Shown here: one piece after another, positions 1-8,108 of the stretch | Layout: each line of letters starts with the position of its first letter | Numbering within the stretch: position 1 is the stretch's first letter | NCBI GenBank assembly: GCA_964449375.1 | Contig: CAYVAS010000015.1 | Span: forward strand, 1 to 47,741 | Direction: 5' to 3' | Source of the DNA: JAFDWI01 sp964449375 | Lineage (GTDB): Bacteria > Actinomycetota > Acidimicrobiia > Acidimicrobiales > Iamiaceae | DNA length: 47,741 nt | The notes under the pieces: generated by a model | Seen by the model: only the letters and a program-made list of their open reading frames with translations | The model's database searches: none | What the model was told of the DNA's origin: nothing | Translations under genes and position numbers: made by a program

Positions 1-74
1 GTGGAGCTAAGGAGAATCGAACTCCTGACCTCTTCCATGCCATGGAAGCGCTCTACCAACTGAGCTATAGCCCC
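1..74 (-). tRNA. tRNA-Ala, anticodon GGC
   Basis: Read on the minus strand this folds as a full cloverleaf. The acceptor stem is GGGGCTA/TAGCTCC, the D-arm begins AGCTCAGTTGG, the anticodon stem CTTCC/GGAAG encloses loop ATGGCAT with anticodon GGC, and the T-loop is TTCGATT. The third acceptor pair is G3:U70, the main alanine identity element, so the charge is secure. The discriminator base is A at position 2. Only the first C of a possible CCA lies inside the window, so the 3' end is cut by the edge. The gene lies downstream of leuS on the same strand but has its own -10-like element. Confidence 0.96.
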
Positions 75-89
75 AGGACTGGTGGACCA

Positions 90-95
90 ACTCTA
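90..95 (-). promoter_or_regulatory. Putative -10 element of tRNA-Ala
   Basis: TAGAGT on the minus strand ends 15 nt before the first tRNA base, allowing a short 5' leader of about 8-9 nt. A weak TTCCCC lies 17 nt further upstream as a possible -35. This suggests independent transcription rather than read-through from leuS only. Confidence 0.4.
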
Positions 96-154
96 CCAGC
101 GGGCCGGCCCACGGGGAACTTCGCCGTGCCCACCACCCGGGCCGATGGCGAGGC

Positions 155-3070
155 TCACCGCACCACCAGGTTCACCATCCGTCCGGGCACCGCGATCACC
201 CGGGCCACCTCGGCGTCGCCGACCAGCTCGACGATGCGGGCATCCGCGCGCGCCGCGGCCTCCAGATCCTCGGGCGAGGCGTCCGCGGCGACCTCGACGT
301 GGCTGCGCACCTTGCCGTTGATCTGCACCGGAACCTCCACGGTGTCCGCGGTGAGCAACTCGGGGTCCGCGACCGGAAAGTTCTCCCAGGCAAGCGAGGA
401 CTCATGGCCCAGGCGCGCCCACAGCTCCTCGGCCAGGTGCGGCGCCAGGGGAGCCAGAACCAGCACCAGCGGTTCGACCGCCGCCCGGGGCACCCCGCCG
501 TCGAACGTGGCGATCAGGTGGTTGTTGTACTCGGTGATGCGCGCCACCACCGTGTTGAACCGCAACGCGGTGTAGCCCTCGCGGGCCGCCTCGATGGTCT
601 GGTGCAGCGCCCGCAGGGTGTCGGCATCCACCGCGGCGTCGGTGACGGTCACCTCGCCGGACTCCTCGTCGACCACGTTGCGCCAGATGCGCTGGAGCAG
701 CCGGTGCACCCCGACCACGTCCCGGGTCCGCCACGGGCGGCTCTGGTCGAAGGGACCGGTCGACATCTCGTACAGGCGCAGGGTGTCCGCCCCGTAGGCC
801 TGGTACATCTCGTCGGGCGTCACCGAATTCTTGAGGCTCTTGCCCATCTTGCCGTACTCCCGGCGCACCGGCTCGCCCTCGTGGGTGAAGGTGCCGTCGT
901 CGTGTTCGACGACCTCGTCCGCGGGCACGTGGAACCCCCGGGCATCGGTGTAGGCGTAGGCCTGCACGTAGCCCTGGTTGAACAGCCGGTGGAAGGGCTC
1001 CAGCGACGACACGTGCCCCAGGTCGTGGAGCACCTTGTGCCAGAACCGGGCATAGAGCAGATGCAGCACCGCGTGTTCGACCCCACCCACGTACAGGTCG
1101 ACCCCGCCCGAGTCGCCGGGCGCCTGCGGGCCCATCCAGTAGGCCTCGATCTCGGGGTCGACGAAGGCCTCGGAGTTGTCCGGATCCAGATAGCGCAGCT
1201 CGTACCAGCACGACCCGGCCCACTGGGGCATCGTGGTGGTCTCGCGGCGGTAGGTCCGGGGACCGTCTCCCAGGTCGAGGGTGACGTGCACCCAGTCGTC
1301 GGCCCGTGCCAGGGGCGGCTCGGGCAGCGCGTCGGGATCCTCGGACACCCGGGGGCTGAAGTCGTCGACCTCGGGCAGGGTGACCGGCAACTGATCCTCG
1401 GGCACCGCGCGGGGGTTGCCCTGGTCGTCCCACACGATCGGGAAGGGCTCGCCCCAGTAGCGCTGACGTGAGAACAGCCAGTCGCGCAGCTTGTAGGTGA
1501 CGGTCGCCCGGCCGGTGCCCTGCACGCCCAGCCAGGCGGTGATCGCCGCCTTGGCCTCGGCCACGTCCAACCCGTCGAGCGACACGTCGTCGTTCGCGGA
1601 CGCCGTGGCGGTGCCGTCGCCGGTGAAGGCGTGGTTCCACTGTTCCACGGGCGCGTCCGGCTCCAGGCCCTCGGCGGCGAACCACTCGGCGGGCGGATGG
1701 ATCACCTCGACGACGCCCAGCCCGAAGGCCTTGGCGAACTCGAAGTCCCGCTGGTCGTGGGCGGGGACCGCCATGATCGCCCCGGTCCCGTAGCCGGTCA
1801 GCACGTAGTCCGCGATGAAGATGGGCACCGGGTCGCCGTTGACCGGATTGGTGGCGAAGCTCCCGGTGAACACCCCGGTCTTGACGTCGGACTCGGACTG
1901 GCGGTCCCGTTCCGAACGCCGCTCGGTCACCTCCCGGTAGGCGTGCACCGCCTCGCCCGGTACCGCCGCGCCACCGGTCCACTCCAGCGGGGTGCCCTCG
2001 GGCCAGGTCTCGGCGGTGAGCTCGTCGACCAGGTCGTGTTCGGGTGCCAGCACCACGTAGGTGGCGCCGAACAGGGTGTCCGGCCGGGTGGTGAACACCT
2101 CGATCGCCGTCCCCGAATCGTCGGCGGTGAAGGTCACCGTCGCGCCGGTGGAGCGGCCGATCCAGTTGCGCTGCATCAACTTGATGGGCTCGGGCCACTC
2201 CAGCAGCTCCAGGTCGTCCAGCAGCCGCTCGGCGTACGCGGTGATGCGCAACATCCACTGGCGCAGCGGCCGGCGGTAGACCGGGAAGTTGCCCCGCTCC
2301 GAGCGTCCCTCGGCGTTGACCTCCTCGTTGGCCAGCACCGTTCCCAGGCCCGGACACCAGTTCACCGGCGCCTCGGACACATAGGCCAGGCGGTGCGCGT
2401 CGATCACCCGGCGCCGTTCGGTGTCGTCCAACTCCGGCCAGGTCCGGCCCGCGGGCAACGTGCCCTCGTCGGGTTCGCGTTCGCCCGCGTCCAGTTCGGC
2501 GATCAAGTCGTCCACCGGACGGGCCCGGTCGGTCCTGGTGTCGTAGAAGGACCCGAACAACTGCAGAAAGATCCACTGGGTCCAGCGGTAGTAGCCCACG
2601 TCGGTGGTGGCCAGGACCCGCCGCTGGTCGTGGCCCAGACCCAGCCGACCCAACTGTCGGGACATGTTCGCGATGTTCGCCTCGGTGGTGACCCGGGGAT
2701 GCTGACCGGTCTCGATCGCGTACTGCTCGGCGGGAAGCCCGAACGCGTCGTAACCCATGGTGTGCAGCACGTTGTGGCCGGTCATCCGCTTGAACCGGGC
2801 GAACACGTCGGTGCCGATGTAGCCCAGTGGATGGCCCACGTGCAGCCCCGAACCACTGGGATAGGGGAACATGTCGAGCACGTAGTACTTGGCCCGGTCC
2901 CGCATCCGGTCGAAACCCTCGGCCAGGTTTCCGGTGGGATTCGGCGCGTCGAAGGTCCCCTCGTCGACCCAGCGACGCTGCCACCGGGTCTCGATCTCCT
3001 CGGCGAGCGCGGCGTCGTAGCGGTACGGAGGGGAATCGTCGCCGGACGTCGCTCGTCGAGAGGGTGACAT
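155..3070 (-). CDS. leuS: Leucyl-tRNA synthetase
   Basis: Cytosolic class Ia aminoacyl-tRNA synthetase charging tRNA-Leu. It has 971 residues from the chosen ATG, which is in the family range with a slightly long catalytic region. The HIGH-type motif HVGH is at about residues 77-80, followed by the Rossmann fold and the inserted CP1 editing domain. The KMSKS-type motif reads KMGKS at about 741-745, a form I recall as common in actinobacterial LeuRS. The C-terminus ends with the typical VQINGKVRS segment and terminal domain. I place the start at ATG 3070 rather than GTG 3079 because TACCGT sits exactly 7 nt upstream, a leaderless geometry seen at several genes here. It is divergent from the acyl-AMP ligase gene. 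Confidence 0.97.
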   Translation of the reverse strand: MSPSRRATSGDDSPPYRYDAALAEEIETRWQRRWVDEGTFDAPNPTGNLAEGFDRMRDRAKYYVLDMFPYPSGSGLHVGHPLGYIGTDVFARFKRMTGHNVLHTMGYDAFGLPAEQYAIETGQHPRVTTEANIANMSRQLGRLGLGHDQRRVLATTDVGYYRWTQWIFLQLFGSFYDTRTDRARPVDDLIAELDAGEREPDEGTLPAGRTWPELDDTERRRVIDAHRLAYVSEAPVNWCPGLGTVLANEEVNAEGRSERGNFPVYRRPLRQWMLRITAYAERLLDDLELLEWPEPIKLMQRNWIGRSTGATVTFTADDSGTAIEVFTTRPDTLFGATYVVLAPEHDLVDELTAETWPEGTPLEWTGGAAVPGEAVHAYREVTERRSERDRQSESDVKTGVFTGSFATNPVNGDPVPIFIADYVLTGYGTGAIMAVPAHDQRDFEFAKAFGLGVVEVIHPPAEWFAAEGLEPDAPVEQWNHAFTGDGTATASANDDVSLDGLDVAEAKAAITAWLGVQGTGRATVTYKLRDWLFSRQRYWGEPFPIVWDDQGNPRAVPEDQLPVTLPEVDDFSPRVSEDPDALPEPPLARADDWVHVTLDLGDGPRTYRRETTTMPQWAGSCWYELRYLDPDNSEAFVDPEIEAYWMGPQAPGDSGGVDLYVGGVEHAVLHLLYARFWHKVLHDLGHVSSLEPFHRLFNQGYVQAYAYTDARGFHVPADEVVEHDDGTFTHEGEPVRREYGKMGKSLKNSVTPDEMYQAYGADTLRLYEMSTGPFDQSRPWRTRDVVGVHRLLQRIWRNVVDEESGEVTVTDAAVDADTLRALHQTIEAAREGYTALRFNTVVARITEYNNHLIATFDGGVPRAAVEPLVLVLAPLAPHLAEELWARLGHESSLAWENFPVADPELLTADTVEVPVQINGKVRSHVEVAADASPEDLEAAARADARIVELVGDAEVARVIAVPGRMVNLVVR

Positions 3071-3077
3071 GGCAGTC

Positions 3078-3083
3078 ACGGTA
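3078..3083 (-). promoter_or_regulatory. Leaderless-type -10 element of leuS
   Basis: TACCGT on the minus strand, followed by 7 nt and ATG 3070. Transcription would start at or next to the A of the ATG. The same hexamer stands 8 nt before glyS. It also overlaps the alternative GTG start at 3079, which argues against that start. No convincing -35 is visible. Confidence 0.6.
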
Positions 3084-3208
3084 GTGGTCGTGTCGGGCCC
3101 CGCCCGGACTCGAGAACCCGTCCGGACCGTTGGGTGTGACGAGTGTCTCGCCCGGGATCGTCAGGTGGGACGTAACCCCGGGCGCCACTCCGAGGTCCGA
3201 CCCTTCTG

Positions 3209-4864
3209 ATGCCCACCCTGGTGAACCGACTCCGAACCGCTTCAGGCTCCACCGAGCGGGGGGTGACCTTCGTGTGTGAGGACCCACCGGTGCGGGTGAC
3301 CTGGGCGGAACTGCACGCCGAGGCGACCCGCACCGCAGCAGCCCTCGCGGCCCGAGGTGTGGGCGAAGGCGACCGGGTGGCATTGCTGGGCCCCACCAGC
3401 CGGGAACTGGTCACCACGATCCGGGCGGTGTGGCTGGCCGGCGCCACCGTGGTGGTGCTGCCCCTGCCCATGCGGATGAGCTCACTGGACGCCTTCGTCG
3501 ACCAGACCCGCCGCCGGATCCTCGACGCCGAGGTCGCCCTGCTGGTGGTGGACGACCAGTTCGCTCCCTTCATCGACCACCGGCCCGGCGATCCCCAGCG
3601 GGTCGGCCTGGGCGAGTTGGCCGCCGAGCGCGCCACGGGATGGACCCCGCCCACCCCGGACCCCGAGCGTCTGGCGATCCTGCAGTACACCAGCGGATCG
3701 ACCTCGGACCCCAAGGGGGTGATGCTGCCCGAGCGGGCGCTGCTGGCGAACCTGGATGCGCTGACCACCGCGGGTCGTCTGGATCAGGAGGGCCCCGACG
3801 TGTTCGTGTCGTGGCTGCCCCTCTACCACGACATGGGGCTGGTGGGGATCCTCACCACCGCCATGGTCTTCGGAAACGAGCTGGTGCTCGGCGCGCCCCA
3901 GGACTTCATGGCCTCACCATCACGTTGGGTGCAGTGGCTCTCGGACCACCGCGGCACGTTGACCGCTGCGCCGAACTTCGCCTACTTGCTGGCCGCCCGG
4001 GCGATGGACCGACTCGAGGGCCTCGACCTGTCGCGGCTGCGTCTGGCGATCAACGGCGCGGAGCCGGTGGACACCGCGGCCGTGGAGCGTTTCGTCGCCG
4101 CCGGCGCCCGTCACGGGCTGCGTCCCGAGTGCGTGTTCCCTGCCTTCGGCATGGCCGAGGTCGGCATCGCCGCCACCTTCGGCGAACCGCTCACCGGCAT
4201 GGTCGTGGACACGGTGGACCAGCGGGTGCTCGAGACCGAACGGTACGCCGCGCCGGTCGACAAGGGCAGCGAGGGCGCCCGGTCCTTCGCCTTGTTGGGC
4301 CGGCCCGTGCCCGGACTGGCCATGCGGATCGTCGACCCCGAGACCGGGGCGCCGATGGCCGAACGGGAGGTCGGCGAGCTGCAGCTCCGAGGCACCTCGT
4401 TGACGAGCGGGTATCACCGACGTGACGACGTGAACCGCGAACGCTTCGTCGACGGGTGGCTGCGGACCGGGGACCTGGGCTACGTGGTGGACGGTCAGCT
4501 CGTGGTGTGCGGACGCCTCAAGGATCTGATCATCGTGGGGGGTCGCAACGTGTTCCCCGAGGACGTCGAGGTCGCCGTGGGACGCCTCGACCAGATCCGC
4601 GCCGGCAACGTCATCGCGTTCTCGTGCACCACAGGACGACGAGAAGCGCTGGTCGTGGTCGCCGAGGTCCGTTCCGACGACGTCGAGGGGCTGCGGCCCC
4701 GGGTCGCCCGGGCCGTCAAGGACGCGGTCGGCCTGGCTGCCCGTGAGATCGTGCTCGTCCCGGCGGGCACGCTGCCCAAGACCTCGTCGGGCAAGCTGCA
4801 GCGCTCACTGTGCCGCAGCCGCTACCTGGCCCGCGAGTACGCAACGGTGGCCGCAAACGGCTGA
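3209..4864 (+). CDS. Fatty-acyl-AMP ligase-like adenylating enzyme
   Basis: ANL-superfamily enzyme that would activate a carboxylic acid, probably a fatty acid, to an acyl-adenylate. It has 551 residues. The P-loop-like A3 motif YTSGSTSDPKG is at about 160-170, followed by the SWLPLYHDMGLVG and FPAFGMAEVG segments characteristic of FAAL/polyketide-type ligases. The A8 hinge region is GRLKDLIIVGGRNVFPEDVE, and the C-terminal LPKTSSGKLQR carries the catalytic Lys of A10. FAALs differ from FACLs by an insertion I cannot align here, so acyl-AMP versus acyl-CoA output is uncertain. No carrier protein or polyketide synthase lies next to it. The start is ATG 3209 with only a weak, distant GAGGT upstream. 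Confidence 0.85.
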   Translation: MPTLVNRLRTASGSTERGVTFVCEDPPVRVTWAELHAEATRTAAALAARGVGEGDRVALLGPTSRELVTTIRAVWLAGATVVVLPLPMRMSSLDAFVDQTRRRILDAEVALLVVDDQFAPFIDHRPGDPQRVGLGELAAERATGWTPPTPDPERLAILQYTSGSTSDPKGVMLPERALLANLDALTTAGRLDQEGPDVFVSWLPLYHDMGLVGILTTAMVFGNELVLGAPQDFMASPSRWVQWLSDHRGTLTAAPNFAYLLAARAMDRLEGLDLSRLRLAINGAEPVDTAAVERFVAAGARHGLRPECVFPAFGMAEVGIAATFGEPLTGMVVDTVDQRVLETERYAAPVDKGSEGARSFALLGRPVPGLAMRIVDPETGAPMAEREVGELQLRGTSLTSGYHRRDDVNRERFVDGWLRTGDLGYVVDGQLVVCGRLKDLIIVGGRNVFPEDVEVAVGRLDQIRAGNVIAFSCTTGRREALVVVAEVRSDDVEGLRPRVARAVKDAVGLAAREIVLVPAGTLPKTSSGKLQRSLCRSRYLAREYATVAANG

Positions 4865-4894
4865 GGGCCGGGCCGTAACGACGGCCCGGCCCTC
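4863..4894. terminator. Bidirectional hairpin terminator
   Basis: A perfect 14-bp stem (4863-4876 pairing with 4881-4894) closes an AACG loop. It lies between the convergent acyl-AMP ligase and lipoprotein genes. The last two bases of the ligase's TGA stop codon form the foot of the stem. There is no T-tract on either side, so it would act as a GC-rich stop or mRNA-end stabiliser rather than a classical intrinsic terminator. Confidence 0.7.
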
Positions 4895-4913
4895 CAGTGA
4901 CGGTGACTTCAGA

Positions 4914-5339
4914 TCAGCTCTCGGCGGACAGGTCCACGTCACACTCGGTCTTGGCGTACTCCTCGATGTTCTTGGTCGCCTGGTCGAGTTCGTTCTGGTC
5001 GATCCGGCCGGCGACATCCATCATGGCCTCGGGGTCCTCGAAGTCGAGGTCGGCCATGACGTCGATCATGTCGCCGAGGGTGGCGACGTCGTCGGCGATC
5101 TCTGCGGGAGCGTTCCGGCGAAGTTCATCGGTGATCTCCTTGGCGGCGGCCATCGACTCGTCGAAGTCCTCGGTACCCGGCGTGGCGTCGTCATCGAAGA
5201 CCTCCTTGCCGTCCGCCCACTGCTGGACGGTATCGCAGAAGCCGGAGGCCGAGCCCGATTCGCTGCCGCAGGCAGCGCCGGCGAAGAGCAGCGCGGCCAC
5301 CGCGACGACGGGGACCAGGAAGCGTTTGGTGAAGGGCAT
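4914..5339 (-). CDS. Small secreted lipoprotein, unknown function
   Basis: A 141-residue protein with a positively charged N-terminus (MPFTKRF), a hydrophobic stretch, and a lipobox-like FAGAACG in which Cys would be lipidated. The mature part is acidic and probably helical, with two conserved-looking cysteines (FC near the start, ECDV near the end). It appears paralogous to the lipoprotein at 5525-6007: both have FC near the start, about 100 helical residues and an (E/K)(E/N)Y-K-TEC-V terminus. I chose ATG 5339 over the in-frame TTG at 5348 because it leaves a purine-rich AAGAGAG about 12 nt upstream. Not recognised as a named family. Confidence 0.75.
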   Translation of the reverse strand: MPFTKRFLVPVVAVAALLFAGAACGSESGSASGFCDTVQQWADGKEVFDDDATPGTEDFDESMAAAKEITDELRRNAPAEIADDVATLGDMIDVMADLDFEDPEAMMDVAGRIDQNELDQATKNIEEYAKTECDVDLSAES

Positions 5340-5417
5340 GGGCAACAACTCTCTTGTCGATGATCCGGGGTGGACGGCGCGGCGACCGGGTGGGTCAGCC
5401 GTGACCTCGGCCGAGAC

Positions 5418-5423
5418 GCTAGT
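5418..5423 (-). promoter_or_regulatory. Putative -10 element for the 141-aa lipoprotein
   Basis: TAGCGT on the minus strand, about 80 nt upstream of ATG 5339. It is one of several TAnnnT hexamers standing alone in GC-rich intergenic DNA. The rest of the 185-base gap 5340-5524 shows nothing else I can name. Confidence 0.3.
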
Positions 5424-5524
5424 CGGATCTATCGCACGCAGCGCGCCGACCCCAGACCGGCTCGCTCCGACCCGGAACCGAGCGGGGGTACCGCGATGCG
5501 AGTCGAGCTGGTGGCTGCGACACC

Positions 5525-6007
5525 TCAGCCGCCCAGGGGGACCCCGCAGGTTTCCTTCACGTAGTTCTCGAGCCGCAGCGAGGCCTCGTTCACGTCGCTC
5601 TGGGTGACGGTGCGGTTGATCTCCTCCAGCTCGTCCTGGGTGCGCGCCTTGGCCTCGCCGATGTCGCCGACCGCAGCGGACACGATCTGGATCGACTCGA
5701 CCAGGTCGTCCGGGGCCACCGCAGCCAGCTCGTCGAAGGCCTCCCGCATCACGTCCACCCCGCCTTCGGTGCCCGCAGTTGCCGGATCCAGCGAATGGTT
5801 CTCGTTGAGGCGGTCCACCGTCAGGCAGAATTCCGAATCCGGATCCGAGCCCACCAGAGTCGTGGTGGGCCCACTGGAGGTCGACGAACCCGCCGCCGCC
5901 GTGGTCGTGGTGGCATCCGCGCCGTCGGAGGAATCGCCGCCACAGGCACTCACCGCCAACAGGATCACCGCCAACAACGGAAGGAAGCGGCGCAACACAG
6001 GATTCAT
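5525..6007 (-). CDS. Small secreted lipoprotein, unknown function
   Basis: A 160-residue protein with signal peptide MNPVLRRF plus a hydrophobic core and a good lipobox, VSAC, placing the lipidated Cys at about residue 22. A low-complexity Thr/Ser/Ala linker (about 30-52) follows, as is common in actinobacterial lipoproteins, and then a helical domain of about 105 residues. That domain starts with a FC motif and ends with ENYVKETCGV. The two domain cysteines match in place those of the neighbouring 141-aa lipoprotein, suggesting an old tandem duplication and perhaps a disulfide. The ribosome-binding sequence AAGGGGA lies upstream of ATG 6007. Function unknown. Confidence 0.78.
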   Translation of the reverse strand: MNPVLRRFLPLLAVILLAVSACGGDSSDGADATTTTAAAGSSTSSGPTTTLVGSDPDSEFCLTVDRLNENHSLDPATAGTEGGVDVMREAFDELAAVAPDDLVESIQIVSAAVGDIGEAKARTQDELEEINRTVTQSDVNEASLRLENYVKETCGVPLGG

Positions 6008-6073
6008 CGACAGGTCCCCTTCGGGGTCGGAGGTACGAGGCGAGTCTTCGAGACTACCGGGCAGCGCGTCGGC

Positions 6074-6940
6074 TCAGGTGCCTCCGCCGGGAGGCTGGTC
6101 GCGCAGGAACCGCTCGAGTTCCGCTGCCAGTTCGTCGCCGGAGGGCAGGTCCTCGGGCGACGGGGTCGCATCGACCTGTAGCTCCAACGCATGCACCATC
6201 GCGGTGTGCTCGTCGTTTCCCTGCACCAGCTCGTCGATGCGTGCCGCGGTCTCGGTGGCCTCGGCCAGCAGCTCACCACGGTCGAGCTCCAGTCCGGTCA
6301 GCTCCTCGATCGCCTCCAGCAGCGCCAGGCTGGCCGCCGGGTAGGGCATCGCCGAGGTGTAGTGGGGCACCTGGGCCCAGGCCCCGACCGAGGGGATCCC
6401 CACCGAGTGGGCCTGCTGTTCGATCGCCGCCTGGACCCCGGCGGGGACCTCGAGCGATCCGCGCAGGAACCCCAGACGTGAGGCCAGCTCCTCCGAAGAG
6501 GCCGTGCACGACAACTGGACCGGACGGGTGTGGGGGACCGGTGCCGGGTAGGCGCCCAGCCCCACGACCATGCGCGCGCCCAGCTCCAGGGCCAGGTCCA
6601 CCACCGTCTCGGTGAAGGACTGCCACAGGTGGTCGGGCTCCGCGCCCACCAGCAGCAGCATCCCGTTGCCCTTCAGGTCGGTGCCGGCCCGCAGCTCGAT
6701 GCGGGGCCAGCGCAGCTCGCTGATCACCCCGTCGTCCAAGGCCATCGTGGGACGCCGCGCCCGGTGGTCCAACAGCCGGTCGGTGTCGAAGGTGGCCACC
6801 AGCGACGTCGAATGATGCTGGAGCAGTGCGGCGGTCGCACCGCCCGCGCCCATCCCGGCGTCGATCCATCCGTCCAGGCCCAACACCAGAGGTGGGTCGA
6901 CCAGCCCCGGGTCCTGTTCGAACTCGTAGAGCGCGCTCAT
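6074..6940 (-). CDS. PAC2 family protein
   Basis: A 288-residue member of the PAC2 (proteasome assembly chaperone 2-like) family found in archaea and in actinobacteria that keep a 20S proteasome. The N-terminal PLVLGLDGWIDAGMGA segment matches the family's typical opening (GWNDAGEAA-like). It is followed by an alternating beta/alpha core with GNGMLLLVGAEPDHLW and MVVGLGAYPAPVPHTRP segments. The C-terminal third is helical and acidic. Its start overlaps the stop of the upstream phosphotransferase gene by ATGA, so the two are translationally coupled. The molecular role of bacterial PAC2 proteins is not settled. Confidence 0.88.
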   Translation of the reverse strand: MSALYEFEQDPGLVDPPLVLGLDGWIDAGMGAGGATAALLQHHSTSLVATFDTDRLLDHRARRPTMALDDGVISELRWPRIELRAGTDLKGNGMLLLVGAEPDHLWQSFTETVVDLALELGARMVVGLGAYPAPVPHTRPVQLSCTASSEELASRLGFLRGSLEVPAGVQAAIEQQAHSVGIPSVGAWAQVPHYTSAMPYPAASLALLEAIEELTGLELDRGELLAEATETAARIDELVQGNDEHTAMVHALELQVDATPSPEDLPSGDELAAELERFLRDQPPGGGT

Positions 6941-7998
6941 CGTCCGGACCGTCCCGCCGCTTCGTCCGCGGCCTCGACCAGGTGGCCGATCTGCGCGCCG
7001 AACAGCTCGGCGATCCCGGCGGTGTCGGTGTCGCCCATCTGACCGTCGGCGTAGCGGGTGGCCACCCCGGCCAGGATGCAGGCGAGCTTCCAGTAGCCGA
7101 GCGCCACGTAGTAGTCCACGTCGTCGATGTGGCGACCCGACGCCTCGGCGTAGCGTTCGGTCAGCTCGGCCCGGCCCGGAAAGCCCGGAGCGGTCGTGGG
7201 CGCGTCGGGCAGGGCGGAGAACCCGTCGCCCAGTTCGGCCCAGTAGACCAGCAGCAGACCGATGTCGGCGAGCGGGTCACCGAGGGTGCACAGTTCCCAG
7301 TCCAGCACCGCAGCGACCCGACCGTCGTCGGTGACGATGCAGTTGTCCAGTCGGTAGTCGCCGTGCACGATCGTCGAGTCGTGCTGGTCGGGCATCCGGG
7401 CGCTCAGACGCCGGTGGACGTCGTCGATCCCGGTCAGGTGCGTGTAGGCGGAACGCTCCCACTGGGCGTGCCAGCGCTTGAGCTGACGGGCCACGTAGTC
7501 ACTGCGACGTCCCAGATCGCCCAGGCCGACCTCGTCGGGGTCCACCGCGTGGATCGCGGCGAGCACCTCGACCAGGTGCCCGGCCGCGGCGGCGCGGGCC
7601 GACTCGTTCAGGTGCTCGGCCGCGGCCCGGTCGCGGAGCACGTGGCCGGCGACGTGGTCCATCACGAAGAAGGGGACACCGTTGACCTCGGGGTCGGTGC
7701 ACAGCCCCACCGTCGGGGGCACCGGTACCGGGGTGTCGTGGAGGGCCGCGATGATCCGGTGCTCCCGGCCCATGTCGTGCGCGGTGGCCAGCACCTTGCC
7801 CAGCGGCGGCCGGCGCAGCACCCAGTGGCCGTCCGCGGCGTCGGTCACGTCGAAGGTCAGATTCGAACGTCCGCCGGTGATCAGCGAGAACGTCAGCGGC
7901 TCGCTCACCGGCACCCGATCGGCCAGCCAGGCGGTCACCGCGGGCCCGTCGATTCCCGCGGGCGCGTCGGTGCGCTTCGAGGTGGTCGGCTCGTTCAC
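6937..7998 (-). CDS. Aminoglycoside phosphotransferase-fold kinase, ACAD10/11-like
   Basis: A 353-residue small-molecule kinase-fold protein. The nucleotide-binding lobe has GGRSNLTFDV and a VLRRPPLG segment carrying the invariant basic residue. The catalytic Brenner motif is HGDYRLDN, followed by the metal-binding LDWELCTLGDPLADIG. This subfamily resembles the kinase domain fused to acyl-CoA dehydrogenases in ACAD10/11, where hydroxyacyl substrates are phosphorylated; the substrate here is unknown. The start is placed at GTG 7998, giving VNEPTTSK, because TAGCGT lies 7 nt upstream. The longer reading from 8085 would cross into the divergent promoter region. It forms an ATGA-overlapping pair with the PAC2 gene. 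Confidence 0.88.
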   Translation of the reverse strand: MNEPTTSKRTDAPAGIDGPAVTAWLADRVPVSEPLTFSLITGGRSNLTFDVTDAADGHWVLRRPPLGKVLATAHDMGREHRIIAALHDTPVPVPPTVGLCTDPEVNGVPFFVMDHVAGHVLRDRAAAEHLNESARAAAAGHLVEVLAAIHAVDPDEVGLGDLGRRSDYVARQLKRWHAQWERSAYTHLTGIDDVHRRLSARMPDQHDSTIVHGDYRLDNCIVTDDGRVAAVLDWELCTLGDPLADIGLLLVYWAELGDGFSALPDAPTTAPGFPGRAELTERYAEASGRHIDDVDYYVALGYWKLACILAGVATRYADGQMGDTDTAGIAELFGAQIGHLVEAADEAAGRSGR

Positions 7999-8005
7999 GG
8001 GCCCA

Positions 8006-8011
8006 ACGCTA
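8006..8011 (-). promoter_or_regulatory. Leaderless-type -10 element of the phosphotransferase gene
   Basis: TAGCGT on the minus strand, then 7 nt, then GTG 7998. It fixes the start 29 codons inside the longest open frame. It is divergent from the thioredoxin promoter about 85 nt away. Confidence 0.6.
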
Positions 8012-8094
8012 CCCAGCCCGGCCGCGGTGAGAACACCCGGTGCCCCCTTCGAGGCGGCGGCGGGCCACACGGTTGCGCCCCGCAAAGGGCGCGG

Positions 8095-8100
8095 TAGCCT
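8095..8100 (+). promoter_or_regulatory. Leaderless-type -10 element of the thioredoxin-TPR gene
   Basis: TAGCCT, 8 nt before GTG 8109. A TTGCGC 16 nt further upstream (8073-8078) could serve as -35, making this the most complete of the leaderless promoters in the window. Confidence 0.6.
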
Positions 8101-8108
8101 TCGCGGGC

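Noticed and set aside
835..849. LeuRS KMSKS loop reading KMGKS as a defect
   Set aside because: This variant is, as I recall, usual in actinobacterial LeuRS, and the enzyme is otherwise complete.
402..3383. Very long open frames antisense to leuS and other genes (up to 993 codons)
   Set aside because: They are Arg/Gly/Pro/Ala-rich frame shadows produced by high GC, and the opposite strand has complete conserved domains.
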